This document shows positions 11,681 to 24,200 of a DNA stretch of 64,000 bases, one piece after another (position 1 is the first letter of the stretch; the number at the start of each line of letters is the position of its first letter). Under the pieces are notes generated by a model, which was not told where the DNA came from, searched no databases, and worked only from the letters and a program-made list of their open reading frames with translations. The stretch comes from Heterobilharzia americana (taxonomy: Eukaryota > Platyhelminthes > Trematoda > Strigeidida > Schistosomatidae), in NCBI GenBank assembly GCA_944470555.2, contig OX104130.1:69445160-69509159 (forward strand). Reading direction: 5' to 3'. Made by a program: the position numbers and the translations under genes.

Positions 11681-12739
11681 TACTTTTTATATCCTTGTTA
11701 TCACTTGCAATATTCGTACAGTGACTGCTATCTTAGCTATGTATAAGTGCGGACGCTTGAGTAATTAAACTTCTGTAGGTCATTATGGAGATCGTCAAAA
11801 AAGCGTGACATCGGTTTGAAGATTGTATTCAAGTTTCTCAAATGCAAAAATTAGGCTGAGTAGGACATATTTCTTTACATCTACAATCTTCTGGCTTTAG
11901 AATAAACTGGTAACCAGTTACAGGTGACCGTCGCATAACCTATGTATCCAATCATACTAGCGTTTTCTCGGTGCATTAATATACACATCCTTGGTCAGCC
12001 TGAAACAATACAGATGACTCATTTACAGCTTTCTAACCATATGCTTCGATAGACATGCATTACTCGTAAAGGTAATGATCAAGTTAATCCTATTTTTGTA
12101 CAAACTGGTGATTTAGAAGGGTTTAGAATTTTGAATCATAAAATAAACCGGGTTTGCATGGAAATCGGAATGCAGTTGATTACAAAGATCTTTAAAATCA
12201 CTCAGCTTTCAGATGGGAAGTAGTTCTGGTCAAACGTCTCGGGTAAAAGAACAGAAAGGTCAGCAGTAAATTAAAGAGTTTGCATAAAGAAGTGATTTAC
12301 GAATGGGACGCTATTCCGTGGCAAATATTTTCCTTGGTATGATTTAGAAATACATAGGAAGTAGTAGGCAAAATATGGCAAGTATAGAGAATGAAGAGAT
12401 TATATGAATAATTAGGTTGGTGTCCTTGAAATACTGTTCAATACATCCATAGCCTTAACATATAAGGATATTCCACAAGCTATATAAAAAACGTTTGGAA
12501 ACTCTTAGATCAGTATGGTGTCTAAATCAATAGTTCCTCTGATGAATAAACTCTGAGGATCAAAAAACGTTTTATAAACGTATTCAAGAATTATTTAAAT
12601 CCCTTAGATTTTACGAGGTCAGATACCTTGAGCAGATTACCCAAATGATTTGAGATTTGTTAACGAGGAGTAAAACTTGACCAACTGCTGAAGCTTAGAC
12701 CGTAGAAAGATAAAGAATTTAAAGGATAGTTCTGCATGT
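11681..12739. other. No recognisable feature
   Basis: AT-rich sequence between the gypsy-like remnant and the PLE. No coding motif, RNA gene or clear repeat was seen. Confidence 0.5.
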
Positions 12740-15245
12740 CGACACAAGCAATCGCAAAACATGGTTAGGGTTAGTTATACCGACACCTAAATACGCAGAT
12801 ACACAGGTACACAAACCACCATATATTCAATATTCGACGTCTTAGAAATCAAATCATCCCTAAATATCTAAGTCTACGTGCACCGATTCCAACAGAAAAT
12901 GTTAAAGCAGCAATAGAACCGGTCAGTAAACTCGGTCTCTAAAAGGAGATTTATATAGTAATCTAAAAGTTACACAAGAGCAGGAATTATATCAAAAAAC
13001 CAAAATGTTAGCGGATAAAACAGTTAGCGAAAAAACACTACAATCTTCTGATGAGCACTTGCAATATAGCCAGATCAGCTGGATTCAAGAAATCCAAAAA
13101 CACTCGAACTAAAAATTTCAAAAAACGTGGAAGAAAACTATGTAGTCAACAATGATGAGATCAACAATAGGAAATCAAATAATAGGTAATTCAAGGCGGA
13201 TTGGCAACTGGAGTCCCAAGCTCGGCAAAATTGAGAGTGATAGAGAAAGGCTTCGATCTTAAAGTAGCGGCTAATTAGTTAAAACCGGAAGACGTCGTTC
13301 TCAAAATAGGCATAGCGTTTAGTCCAATAGATAAGACAGTAGCATATGAGGTAAGAGCACCTTGTGCTCAGACACTGAAACGACAGAAGAAAATGAAACA
13401 ATCTGTGCAAGCCAGAAAAAAAAGCTCCCAGGTACTTTCAAAATGATAACAGTATAGTAATTTTTAAATCCGATAAAAGTAACCCAGCGATTGCTATAAA
13501 CAAATGTGACTACATCTGCAAAGTGAATGAACATATAGAAGCCGGACTATGTGAAGAAATTAAGAAATCAGTAGTTACGATTACGAATAAAGTTAAGAAA
13601 TCCACAGGAGATCTGATACGCTGTGTGAAGCCGTTTCTAGGTGAGTCAAAATGGTCTAATTAATTGCTGAAAACTAATAATTCCAGTGAAATGTACGGTA
13701 CTATTAAAACCAAGTTATCCTCTCAAGCTTATAGTAGATTTTAGAAACACTCGGTCTTACGAGTTATCTAAGTAATAATTAGCAACGGTACTAGACCTAA
13801 TCAGAAATCACTGAGAATTCGGCTTGTTAACTGTTATGACCCTTAGCATAGATTACATGGTATAGGAGCCGATAAGAATGAGATAATGGTTGGTTTTGAC
13901 ATAACTAATCTTTACACGAATACACCGATTGACATGGTTTAAATGGGCTTAAGGATTACAGTGAGCCCACGCATCGAACTAAAGTGCTGATAGAGGAAGT
14001 CATGCTAGAAGTACGATTGCACCTGCAATCTATAGTTTTAAGTCTCAAAACAAAATATGTAAAGAGACTGAACTGGTTGCTATGGCATCCCTAATATCCC
14101 TTATCATCGCAAACATATTCATAGATAGTTGGGAACAGATGGCCCTTCAGGCATTTAGTCCTTATCCACGGATATGGTTCCGATATGTAGATGATACGTT
14201 TACAGTACTGAAATCGGAACACACCAGTAGGCTCTTGGCACATAAAAATTCAGTAGTGAATGCAACTTAATTTACCTGTAACTTAGAAAGTGATGAAGGT
14301 GAGCTAGCAATGTTAGTTTGGAAAACTAAACGAATACAAGACAGGAACTTAGAGACTAGTGTTAATAACAAACCTAACCATTCGAATCACTACTTAGACT
14401 TCAAATAATCTCATCCCATCTCAGTTAAAACAGGCTTAGTTAAATGTTTAAGTGGTAGGGCGGAAAAGCTTTCTAGTACGCCAGAAAATCTGCAACAAGA
14501 AGTAGAACACATCAAGAATACCTTGCGTCTCAATAATTAATTACCTAAATTTATCAGTAAATTCATAGGAAATCAAATGAGTCAAATATGAGTAGTAGTA
14601 GAAGTAATGTTGGTGTTATTAATAATAATTCTACTATCGATAGTAATAATAATGATAGTGACGGTGGTGACAGGTTCGAGAGAGAATTCACTCCATACAA
14701 GATAGTGTTGCGATGAGTTCACAATAAGACTGGAGTTAGAGTGGCATTTAAACCAACAAACTGACTCAGAAACAAGCTCTGTAGATTAAAAAGTTCTACT
14801 GATCCATTACGCTGATTGTAAGGTTAAATACTTAGGTCAGGGTAGTCGACCACGAGGGAATAGAATAACAGCACAAAACTTGGTTAAATCAGGATTAGTA
14901 GATCATAATAAGATAAGAAACTTAGACACAAGCTTAGCTATAGGTATGCACCCAATTACACACAGTCACACAGTAAGGTGGGGTAGAGCGACAATATTAA
15001 AATTTCTTAGCTGGATGGGGGTAGGGACTGACAGTCGAATCAACACTAAATACATGCAGTAATAGAAATGATTCTGCACCTGTCCCAGATATATGAAGAA
15101 TTTTACTATTCTTGTCGCCACAAACTGTGTCCGTAACATTATCTAGTAAATGAAACTGTTTCGCTATGTGACACTGCTAATAAACAGACTAAAATGGAAT
15201 TACAATCTACCATAGTGACCAAGTTCTACTCTTATATTACAGTCA
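12740..15245 (+). mobile_element. Decayed Penelope-like element
   Basis: Penelope-like elements encode a telomerase-related RT plus a GIY-YIG endonuclease. Fragments appear in the expected order. Around 13730-13760, KLIVDFRNTRSYEL is part of the RT fingers. At 13870-13935, EIMVGFDITNLYTNTPID is RT motif A. At 14085-14270, a frame reads MASLISLIIANIFID and then WFRYVDDTFTVLKSE, with the catalytic YVDD intact. At 14720-14770, TGVRVAFKPTN is the stretch just before the endonuclease. At 14930-15060, LAIGMHPITHSHTVRWGRA is the endonuclease tail. Many stops and frameshifts are present, so it is inactive. The 3' UTR runs to about 15245 and is followed by a second copy of that 3' end. Confidence 0.72.
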
Positions 15246-15259
15246 TCTAAGGGTTTAAA

Positions 15260-15540
15260 CAGTAGCTGGTAAATGCACGCGGTGATTGAAAACTGGAGCT
15301 TATCGATTCAAAAGCATATATATGTAGGATTAATCTGTTTCCATCAACTACCATTACGAAATAACAGTAAGATGAGTTGTAACTTTAGGCAAAATGTCTA
15401 TAAAGTGTGTAAAACTCTTATATGTTTATTGGGCATAAATTTTGTTCAGCAAATTATCTAGTGTATAATGACTTTCCGCAATGTGATGTATCTAATAAAT
15501 GAACAAAAGATGAAATTGCACTCTTTCAATGGCAATATTA
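15260..15540 (+). mobile_element. Second, diverged PLE 3' end
   Basis: The segment at about 15440-15525 (TTGTTCAGCAAATTATCTAG, later CTAATAAATGAAC and GATGAAATTGCAC) aligns with the PLE 3' UTR just upstream at 15125-15215 (CCGTAACATTATCTAG, CTAATAAACAGAC, AATGGAATTACAATC). It also aligns with the nested PLE tail at 48.8-48.95 kb. PLEs often sit in partial tandem arrays with shared ends, which would explain the arrangement. Only the 3' end can be recognised. Confidence 0.5.
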
Positions 15541-16544
15541 AAAGTAAATAAAAACGTGTTGAATATAATGTAAATTTTGGAAATGATCGGATTGGCTGTA
15601 ACAGGACCATTTTCAACATTTTTGATCTGATAGGTGTAAGAACATCAGGAATAGATGAATATACAGAAGTTTATTTCGTGAGTTAGATTAAATAGGACAC
15701 AAAACATACAGTAGCAAAATGTAAAACAATTTATTTCTGAAGTACCGATAAAAGCATGTTTGATGTGTTTATTAATAATTTCTATGGTAACATATGTGAC
15801 TAGACCACTTCTCACATAACATAGAACTAATGAAATAATTCTACGTTCCATACATTTTACTGATCAAGAAAGATTTTCCAGAGCATTAACAATATACACT
15901 GGTTCTATAAATAGCAAAATATCTAAATCAAATGAAACCATGGCTACGAAAGAACGCAGTTACTCTTTCTGCCTTTAAGTTAATGAAAGTAAATAAAGTT
16001 ATTACCTAACTGATCTTACTTCAAGTTAGTATTTCCCTAATTGTTTTTCATTGAAATACTTTGTTCCAATAGTATGTTATAACTGAGAATATTTTGAGTA
16101 TTTGTTCAACACAACAAGCAAACATTAGTTTGATCAATGTGGAAGAAAGTGGACTATGAGGATTTTAAAAGTAAACATGAATTCAAGTTCATTATCTTTT
16201 GGATATACGCAAACACTAGGCTGCTGATTTCAATCACAGTAATGTTTACTGATAGAAATGGTTAATCTCTGAATGGAAAACGTTTTGCAGCTTCACTTCA
16301 TGCAATCAGTTTCGCCTAGAATAATTTAATCACAATTTTATATTTTAGATAAAAAGGCATAGACTTAATAATTATCAAAATTTTGAAATCCAGTTAAGTT
16401 GTTAGGAAGATGGCTAAACAGTACTGTAATTTAAAAGTCATTTGTCAAGTAATTGAAACAAAAATTCACTCTGCTTCCTATCAACTAAGTATTTTTGAGA
16501 TGAATGAGGATTTTTAGTTTAGAGGTTGCATTGATCACAGAGTG
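15541..16544. other. No recognisable feature
   Basis: AT-rich sequence without recognised coding motifs. A short segment near 16491-16530 (TATTTTTGAGATGAATGAG) recurs at 16796-16830 and belongs to the repeat pair described next. Confidence 0.5.
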
Positions 16545-16995
16545 ACATCAGTTAGGGAACAATTGAAAAGCCTTGGAGAACTCACAAACGCATTATCCGT
16601 CCAGCCACTGGGTGAGTTTTCAGTGTTTCACAGTTTCCAACTTCTGTCAATTCACGATACAATGCAACTATCACCCAAGATCTTCAGTTGACATCCTCTT
16701 CCCTCCTGACTGGTTGATCCCACAGGTCATGGCTTATCAATGGAACTTCATGATATCCATCTGAAGACATGTCACAAATGAGCACTATACAGTAATGTAT
16801 TTTTGAGATGAATAGGAATTTTTAATTTAGAGGCAGTTTTCATCACGGACGGGTGATATTCGCGTTATATCATGAAATGACAAAAGTTGTAAACTGTGAA
16901 ACACTGAGAACTGATCCAGTGACTGGATGGTTAACACGCTCAATGTGAGACCAGAAGGTCCTGATTTCGAACGCTATTCCGGTCCTGGGTGTGTA
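16545..16995. repeat. Inverted pair of tRNA-like repeats
   Basis: The segment at 16598-16685, read in reverse complement, matches 16837-16932. Both contain GAAACTGTGAAACACTG-type sequence followed by CCAGTGRCTGGAYGG. The plus copy continues into a tRNA-like head: GGTTAACACGC (A-box-like) at 16932, then AGGTCCTGATTTCGAACGC (B-box-like). It then stops at about 16995, where the SR2-type element begins. The head is the same type as in the SINE at 3826-4020, but no hammerhead is left here. A direct repeat (16491 and 16796) lies just outside. Confidence 0.6.
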
Positions 16996-17998
16996 CTACT
17001 GACATGAAAGTGTACTTTGCAGTTTTGTCCTTCAGTTTCTGTTTTGGGTGTTGAACCTGAACTGTGGTATATCAACAGATCTTTGAAGGCTTTCAACTTG
17101 ATTTTGAGGGTGTTATGCACTGGGTAGTGATGCGAATCTACCTACATCTGCTCCTCTTCTTCATCTTGTGACCAGTAGGCTGTGTTCTCATTTTCTCCAG
17201 ACTGAGATGAAGTCGATTTGATTTTTAGTCTGTCCATCTAATAACATCAGTTCCATGTCGCTTTGTGAACATCTTTGTGTTTATATACGCTGTCTCCAAC
17301 CCCCAAACCATTAAATAGTAAGAAATCTGCAGAACAGTTCTTCATTCGCATTCATCATTTCACCAAGTCGTCATTTACAGTGGAGTCTTGTCCAGTACTA
17401 ATTGCATTGTCTGTAGAATTCCTAGTTTTTCTCTTGATCTGCATTATTTGTAGGTGCATGGCGTAGCATGGCATTGTATGATTGTGACTCTCCTTCCTTT
17501 TAAGTTGAATCCATCCCGCTGTCATGATCCTGGAAGAGATAGGTTCCCACTGCATGAGAGCCTTTGAAGCTCTTTGGAGAGGGATATCATGATAGCCACT
17601 CCTCAGTCTACTTGTGTTTGTCGTCAGGTTGACTGGAGTAAATTACTGACTCTTCAGTTGACAGTTTGGAGGTCCACTTCCATTCCATCTGCTCCCGCAG
17701 GTTCCTGTCACCTCTGTGACATATCTTCGCATTTCTTTTGCAATCTGAGCAGCATTGTCAGTCAGCTTCAAACATTGTGCTGACAGTCCAGGTCCCTATG
17801 CTTACTTTCCCTTTCATTAAAAGGAGATACATCGGTGAATTGGCTTTACAATGGCTTTCACCAACCGGCATCATTTCATTTCCCGATTTCAGCAAGAAAT
17901 AACTTTATTCTTATTTTTAATTTTTTTGTTCGTTGAAGTTTCCTCAGTGACTGAATTTTGTTTTCCTGGATAGCTAGCTAGCTCTATGTCAAACATTC
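16996..17998 (-). pseudogene. Inverted 5' UTR and endonuclease remnant
   Basis: On the minus strand, starting near 17998, the sequence follows the SR2-type 5' UTR (CATAGAGCTAGC, then GAGGAAACTTCAACGAAC). It then follows the coding start (GAAATGATGCCGGTTGGTG). At 17555-17355 a frame reads MQWEPISSRIMTAG and then MHLQIMQIKRKTRNSTDN, the middle of the AP endonuclease domain. The catalytic region is broken by frameshifts. Confidence 0.65.
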
Positions 17999-18002
17999 CC
18001 TC

Positions 18003-19191
18003 TACATCTAGACTTTAGACCAATTTTGAGGAGGATTTCAACAGTGTCAAACAAGAGATAACTTACCGACTGCTTCAACAATATGGAGTACCACATACCT
18101 TTATCAACCTCATTCAACAGCGATATGATATACGATGCTACATGCCAGGTGATTAACATTGGAAACCTCAGTGATCCCACTGAAGTGAAGACAGGAGTAA
18201 GACAAAAGTGTCATCTACCATCACTAATGATCTTGATTTCGGTCGACTGGAATAGACTGGATCATGCAAGGAATTATGAGACGCTAGGAGAGGTGTATTT
18301 GCTGTTTGACTGATAAAAATACCCCAGAAGAAGATTTGGAGTTCGCCAATGAGGATTTATGACTAGTGTCTTATCTCACACATACTCGAAGATCCACAGG
18401 CGAAAACTAACAGGTTGACAAGAGAGGCGAGACAATGGAGACGCGATCTCCTTCAGGTGAAGGTAGAGAATAAAGAGGTGATGGAGACACCCACATTAAA
18501 ACAACAGCAAGTACCAGCCGCCATTGACAGGATAAAACTTGAAGCAACTAGTCTCTTTCACCTACCTGCCTAGCAAGTATCGTCTCAACTACAGGCAACG
18601 GTGGCGGCACAGATGAGGATGTCAAAAACAGGATCGAAAAAGTAAGACAAGTCTTCATATACCTGAAATCAGTGTGGAGATCTACTACACTCGACGTAAA
18701 GCGTGAACGAGATCCGAATTTTCAACATTAATATCAGTGAGGTGAGTGCTTCTGTGTGATGGTTGAGAGATATGGTGCGTTACGAAAAGCATTTCTGAAA
18801 AGATTACAGACATCCATCAACATCTTTCTACACTGGATACTGGAGATCAGATGGTCAGAAAGAATGAACCGTAGGGAACTCACTCTGGCAACAAACCAAA
18901 GAAGAACCCATCACCTATCGAATATGCAGAATACGAAAATGGAAATGGATTGGATTGGAAATACACTGAGAAGTCCGATTGAGAACATTACGCACGAGGC
19001 CAGGCTCTCGAGTGGAGTCCAAATGGAAAAGGACGAGTTTTATTTGTGATGGTGACATGGAGGAGATGGTGTGAGGAAGAAATGGAAGCTTGTGGGTAGT
19101 GGTGGAGAGAGGTTCAAAAGTCTGCAGGGAAGACAGTGCAGTGGAGGCCTGCTTCGACTAGGAACCCAAGGGACAACTAATAATAATAATG
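18003..19191 (+). pseudogene. SR2-type RT, 3' half, broken
   Basis: It starts inside RT near motif A and runs to the element end. At 18083-18300 the frame holds YDATCQVINIGNLSDPTEVK and a damaged motif B. At 18756-19049, LQTSINIFLHWILEIRW and MEMDWIGNTLRSPIENI are the C-terminal domain. The YADD-box region near 18345-18370 is frameshifted. From about 18120 onward it is nearly identical to the copy at 27130-28190. Confidence 0.7.
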
Positions 19192-19924
19192 ATTCTTCAC
19201 TGCGTTGCATTCAAATAAATTATTAAACTATGAACTCATTTCTTAAGATCCCTATTATTAAAGTAAGACACCATATTTTTTCTAACGTACCTTGCTTCGA
19301 ATGTAAACAAAAATCAATCAGTCATTTGTAAGGGTTTTGAAAGTATCTATATCTTAATGTTGGTGATGATGATTAGAACATGGGCACAAAAAGGAGCAGT
19401 ATTGATAAATAAAGTCTTAATTCAGATGATTATAAGCGTAATAAAAGGCATGTGAATGCAGACACTCCGAAAATTGTAATGAGTCGACGACCTGAAATGA
19501 TGAGTAATGTGTAATACTAAGGATGATGCAAGTGGATGGTCAGAGTATAAAGGTAGTGAGTAAACGAGAGAAAGGAAAAATTAGAAGGCAACAAATAATC
19601 TGCTTATCAGGTTTTGTCCTGAACACTGAAGCTCTGATTATGATCTAAAATCTTTATAGCTTTTTCCAAATGTAAAAGATGAATTCATGCTGTTTGGTGG
19701 CATAAGATAACTAGTTTTAAACGCATTGACCTTATCTACTATGTAAATGACGTTGACGAAAAGCAAAAAAAGTGAGAGACATTGACAATTTATCTATTTG
19801 GTTCCAAGCAATGAAGGTAGATGGCAAGAATGACATCCGTTAGACTGCTGGGTAATATTCTGTTTATAACCTTGTCAATGGCAGTAGCTGAACGTTTTAC
19901 GACACGTAGATATGAAAGGAATAG
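19192..19924. other. No recognisable feature
   Basis: AT-rich spacer between the SR2-type copy and a PLE fragment. No coding motif was recognised. The last part may be decayed PLE sequence. Confidence 0.45.
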
Positions 19925-20350
19925 ATGTCCAATTTTATATGTGACCAATAACTTCTGATCGAATAGAAAATGATTAGCAGAATTTCACAGCCTGGACAGT
20001 CCGCTGGTTGGTTGTTTTTATAGGTGCTTGATATGCATTTCTAATCGCTACATCCTTTTGTAAATGGAGCTTTACGAACACCGGTTTCTTTCGAATGTTA
20101 AATGACTTAAGTTTCCCAGATGTTGTTATGTTCATATGCCCTTTCATAAAGCATACCAATGAATGAGTTTTGGAAATACTCCAACTTTTTAGGTATCAGA
20201 TCACCAGAACATACTCTTCTTTCTCTATTTGAGAAATGTTTGATTAGGTTTATTTTGTACTTAATAGGCAATCGATTAAAAAACTTACGTACTGATCTGC
20301 AGACAGGACAGATAAATACACTTTTGAATGGATCATTTTAATGACTACTT
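19925..20350 (-). mobile_element. PLE fragment (RT to endonuclease linker)
   Basis: Minus-strand translation from about 20345 gives FFNRLPIKYKINLIKHFSNR and then CSGDLIPKKLEYFQNSF, with one clean frame over about 60 residues. After a frame change, TSGKLKSFNIRKKPVFVKLH is followed by LQKDVAIRN. This is the segment between RT motif E and the GIY-YIG endonuclease of Penelope-like elements. It parallels KKQIFLKLQLRSDIASG in the PLE at 36.5 kb. Both ends are truncated. Confidence 0.6.
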
Positions 20351-23300
20351 AGCGAAACTTGCAAAGAAATGGAGTTTATTCATCCGTTTTTTTTTCTCAA
20401 AAGTGAAAATAAGTGAAGAGTGTATAAGTTATATCAGATTTAGAATGATACTCATCCACGTTTTGACGTTTTCTTACTCAATGCTTGATTAGTTGTAATC
20501 GTTCATTTGACAAATACAAAGATTTTAACACTGGTTACCGAATCCACTGATAGATTCTATGTTTCAGTTTCTCAAAGCAAGGGAGGAATTGTGAGCAGAA
20601 GTCTGATCTGTGTTTAGAAAAAGAAATCTCATGGTTTTCTCCCTTCCTTAGTTCCCAACTTTATTTTTTGTATGGTTCCGTTTTGTTTCATTTTCGTGAC
20701 TTTCTTCCTTTATTAGAATGATCTCTGCACTCATTTTCTCACCAATGTCAATATTATCGCTACATCTGATAGTCTCCGGTGTTGTTTCGCTTAGTATTTA
20801 CAACCATAAAAATTATCAACAGAACAAATTCATTTTATCTTAGCCTGTTTCATTCATATTACCCAATCCTTTGTTTGTTCATCGGCTGTATCGTGTTTAT
20901 AACCTGTCGTATTCAATGTGCATCTTATAAACAACTGAAAATTCTGCATACTTTACTTGTATTATCATTCAACTACTACATCTCCAACCAACAACAGTAG
21001 TAATTTCTGGCACCCACTTATGAAATTTTCTTATGGATTAAAGTCTTCAAATATCACATACATCAGAACTTTTGTCATGAGACTGAATTTTCTGAAAATA
21101 GCTTTCCTCGCTAAATTTCTCTTTTTCGAAGTCATAATAGAATTTATGTCCCTAAGTGCTTCATTCAGACGGGTAGATGCAGAACTCTAACAGAAACTTT
21201 ACACAAGCACTAAAGTTGGACTAGGAAAACTGCTTCTTTCGGAATAATTGTTGGTTTACTACATTTTGTCTTCAATGTTGGCTGAATAGTATTAATCGTG
21301 CAAACAAACATGATCACTGATCAAAATAACTAAGTATTGCAATTTTGAAGTATTTAACATTACATGGTGGTAATCATCTGCGTAAAAGGCTCGGTTTCGC
21401 CACCGTTTCTACTTATAAGTGGGCTATTTTCCCACTAATTTGAGACTTAAAGTTACTTCTGTTATTGATACAAATACCGATCTATTTAAAGTAGCATAAA
21501 CTTTGTAAGGTCACTTAAAATGTTTTCACAGATGAATTTATTGTCTAGATAGCATCTATCTAGATGAGAACAACAAAGTATTTGACTTCAGCTTCTTGTC
21601 TATAGCGTGATGAAAAAACAAGTCAGGATCATTGATTTTGATTAAGTGAATTAATTTCCCTTTTAAGGCTTTCGTAAAATAAATTTGAGATAAATAACAA
21701 AACACTCGTACCCGTGTATAGAGTACTGTAATTTTAGTATCTATTAAAACTGCATTTATCCTTTTAGTTACAAATCATTTGGTGCTACATATTACTTCAG
21801 TATTTCAGTAATACAGTAAACTTTTAAAATATGTTGAGTAGTAATAAGATTCTGAATATTTTATAGTTAAGATTAATTTAAATTGAACGATTTCGTGTAG
21901 CTATACTGCGAATATTACAGAAACAGTAAGGAAGTAAATAAAACTGTATTGCACTGCAACCTGATGTTTTCAGCAACGCATAAAAGTTGAATTGCCTAAA
22001 AAACTGAGGAAAGTTTTCCCTGTCATTGCAGTCTGAATGGATATACTCTTTCTTTCAAAAACCTTTGAATGCATTGTGTTGCGTTTTTCATTTTCTTTGG
22101 AATGAATCATTAAAAAGTATATAGCTACTTATCACACCAACCAATTTTAATCTGTTAATATATGTTTTGGTTTGCGTGGATAGTCAGTTTTTCATATAGT
22201 TGTGAAGCTTTGCTAGTAAAAACTGTCTATTAACAAAAAATTATTTTATTTTAGTCTTTCTCATACACTTTGAATAGTTCAGCTTCAAGTTATTTGATCT
22301 TAGTTCCACACTCGTATGGAACTGTAACAAGACAGTTAGTGTGTACGTGTCAGACTGCTATGCAGCATCTGTTTGCTTATTCGATGGTTTTGTTCTTTAA
22401 CACTATGATATTCTGAATTAATTTAGTGGTACCATGATTTTCGATTCCCTTTTGATAATTTCTATCACTGATTAGATCAAATAGTACACAAATATGACTT
22501 AACTAGTAATTGTCTGATTAGAACAGGCCCTCTTGAATTTCTCATTTCTCACATCATCTAAACTTTGAGAAATACGATAATACATTTACTTGTTTATGAT
22601 ATATTACTTCATTTATAGCTTACTGATGTTACATCGGCAAACTAATGCTGAAGACAAAGAAAGATGCTAAGTGAATATAAACATTATTAGTTATTTGGGT
22701 TGCCTGCCGAATTAGTTGTGATATTATAGCAACATATATAATCTCCTCGTGAAAGAAATCACTTCCGTACAGCCAACCTACTTGTCGTATGCAGCAATAC
22801 TACGCAGTAAGTCTATTAATAACTTATACTTTTTTGAATCAACTTTTGCTCAATTATGAAATAACTTTGTACTTTTGCTTATGTGTAAATCAGATCTAAT
22901 TAACTGAGAACTCTAACAAGCATTTATGTATTCTTAGAAGGCTCGAAAATGAAAAATAACCATTTTCTACAAAAAAAGGTCAGTGTGAAAACGACAGCTG
23001 TATTAAGGGAAAGAGCTGTAATAAAATACCTTTTGTTAAACAGTACTAAAAAATTTAAAAAAATTAATTAATGAATAGTGTTTGTCAGTAATACCTAAAA
23101 AGCAGTCACAAATATTTTGCTTCTAGCCAATAACCTGTCAAGTCTTGAAGAAATATATGTGTGGATACAGTTACACATGCAGAAGTAATCATCGGTAAAC
23201 AGTTAAGAATGATTTAGTGTGTACCTAGATGGCTTCAAAAACAGATAACCTCAAGTGATCCAATACAGTAAACAAACGTCCATTTTGATATATTGCTGAA

Positions 23301-23639
23301 CAGATGCTGAAAACTAGCCACAGGACAGACTTTAAAAGCACCTTTAAAGTATTTCAACAAAGTAGTCCAACTAAGATCCCTAGATTTGTCAGTTCTAGTA
23401 ATCCATAGATTTAAACTCCGTTCATGTTTACAGTGTGTATACAGTTTGAACCCATTCGTTTAGTAATTTTTATACCTACTGCGTAGTGATTTTGATTTTG
23501 GTTTTCCCTTCTCAATCCTATGTTTCTCATTGGCTTAGGGGACCTTCTCTAAACACTCACATAAATAATATTTTAAGTCCACGTGTAGTCATATAACACT
23601 ATACAATACAGAGAAATTTGACTAGGGACAGTGTCGACA
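20351..23639. other. No gene recognised (3.3 kb)
   Basis: AT-rich DNA with no motif I can assign. Overlapping short open frames at 20779-21190 (73 and 77 codons) are rich in Phe, Ile and Tyr, as expected from AT-rich non-coding sequence. Part of the stretch could be intron or old repeat. Confidence 0.5.
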
Positions 23640-24200
23640 ATTAAACCAGTTTAACCGTATTTTAACCTAAGTTAGACTCAGAGTGAGCACAAGCAGCCAA
23701 TTCTTTCCTAAAAGATGACTTAGACTTTCTACAAAGAGTCAAGACGACAGCCACTCGTAGTATCTTTGCGATGCCTGTAGCCTGACCTATGAAGAACGTC
23801 TTCTGGAGCTGAATGTCTCCTGTTTGTTGTGTTTCAGACACAAGGGAGATCTACCGTGTATACATATAATGTATAAGGTTAAAGTGTCACATGTTTATAG
23901 TAGTTTCAGTATTCTCATCAGGTTACTGACATCTATCAAAAGGACTACTTGCTTCAAAGAGCACCCCATATGTTTTGCTTTAGCTATACATTAGCAAACT
24001 GAGGCTTTGTATTATAAATAACCTGTGACTTCAAACTTTATTTTCATCAACTTTCTGATCACCTGATACAAGATATAACTGAGAATATCTAAAAACTCAT
24101 TTAAAATTTGTTGTTTATTTGGGAACTCAAAAGTTTACACTAGTTTGGAATTTCTAGGTATGTTCAACAGGTAACTAAACATTTACTGCTCTAAAGTATG
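23640..24200 (+). mobile_element. Jockey/CR1-like LINE C-terminal fragment
   Basis: Translation across frame changes gives SLTYEERLLELNV, LCFRHKGDLPC, SSFSILIRLLTSIKRTTCF and YYKXPVTSNFIFINFLIT. This order (LTYEERL, RRxRGD, TR-type, then SNFxFxRxI) is the C-terminal signature of jockey/CR1-type schistosome LINEs. It belongs to a third LINE type, different from the SR2-type and CFDP2-like copies. The RT core upstream was not found, so the copy is 5' truncated. Confidence 0.55.

Larger units (their letters stand above)
16996..19191 (+). mobile_element. SR2-type RTE with inverted 5' half
   Basis: The 3' half (18003-19191) is in plus orientation and ends in a TAA-repeat tail. The 5' half (16996-17998) is the reverse complement of the 5' UTR and endonuclease region. 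The element's 5' end lies at the internal junction near 18000. Compared with the complete copy at 58544, the outer left end corresponds to about 59700 and the sense part starts at about 60690, so roughly 1 kb between them is missing. This is the geometry expected from twin priming during target-primed reverse transcription. No target-site duplication was recognised. Confidence 0.75.

Noticed and set aside
15005..15110. Possible hammerhead at the PLE 3' end (CTGACAG, a short hairpin, then TGCAG ... CTGCA)
   Set aside because: PLEs can carry hammerheads, but here the segment is the end of the coding frame (DSRINTKYMQ). The CTGANGA and GAAA boxes are both damaged, and the hairpin alone is not enough.
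20779..21190. Overlapping 73- and 77-codon plus-strand open frames
   Set aside because: Phe/Ile/Tyr-rich translation typical of AT-rich non-coding DNA, with no splice signals or motif.
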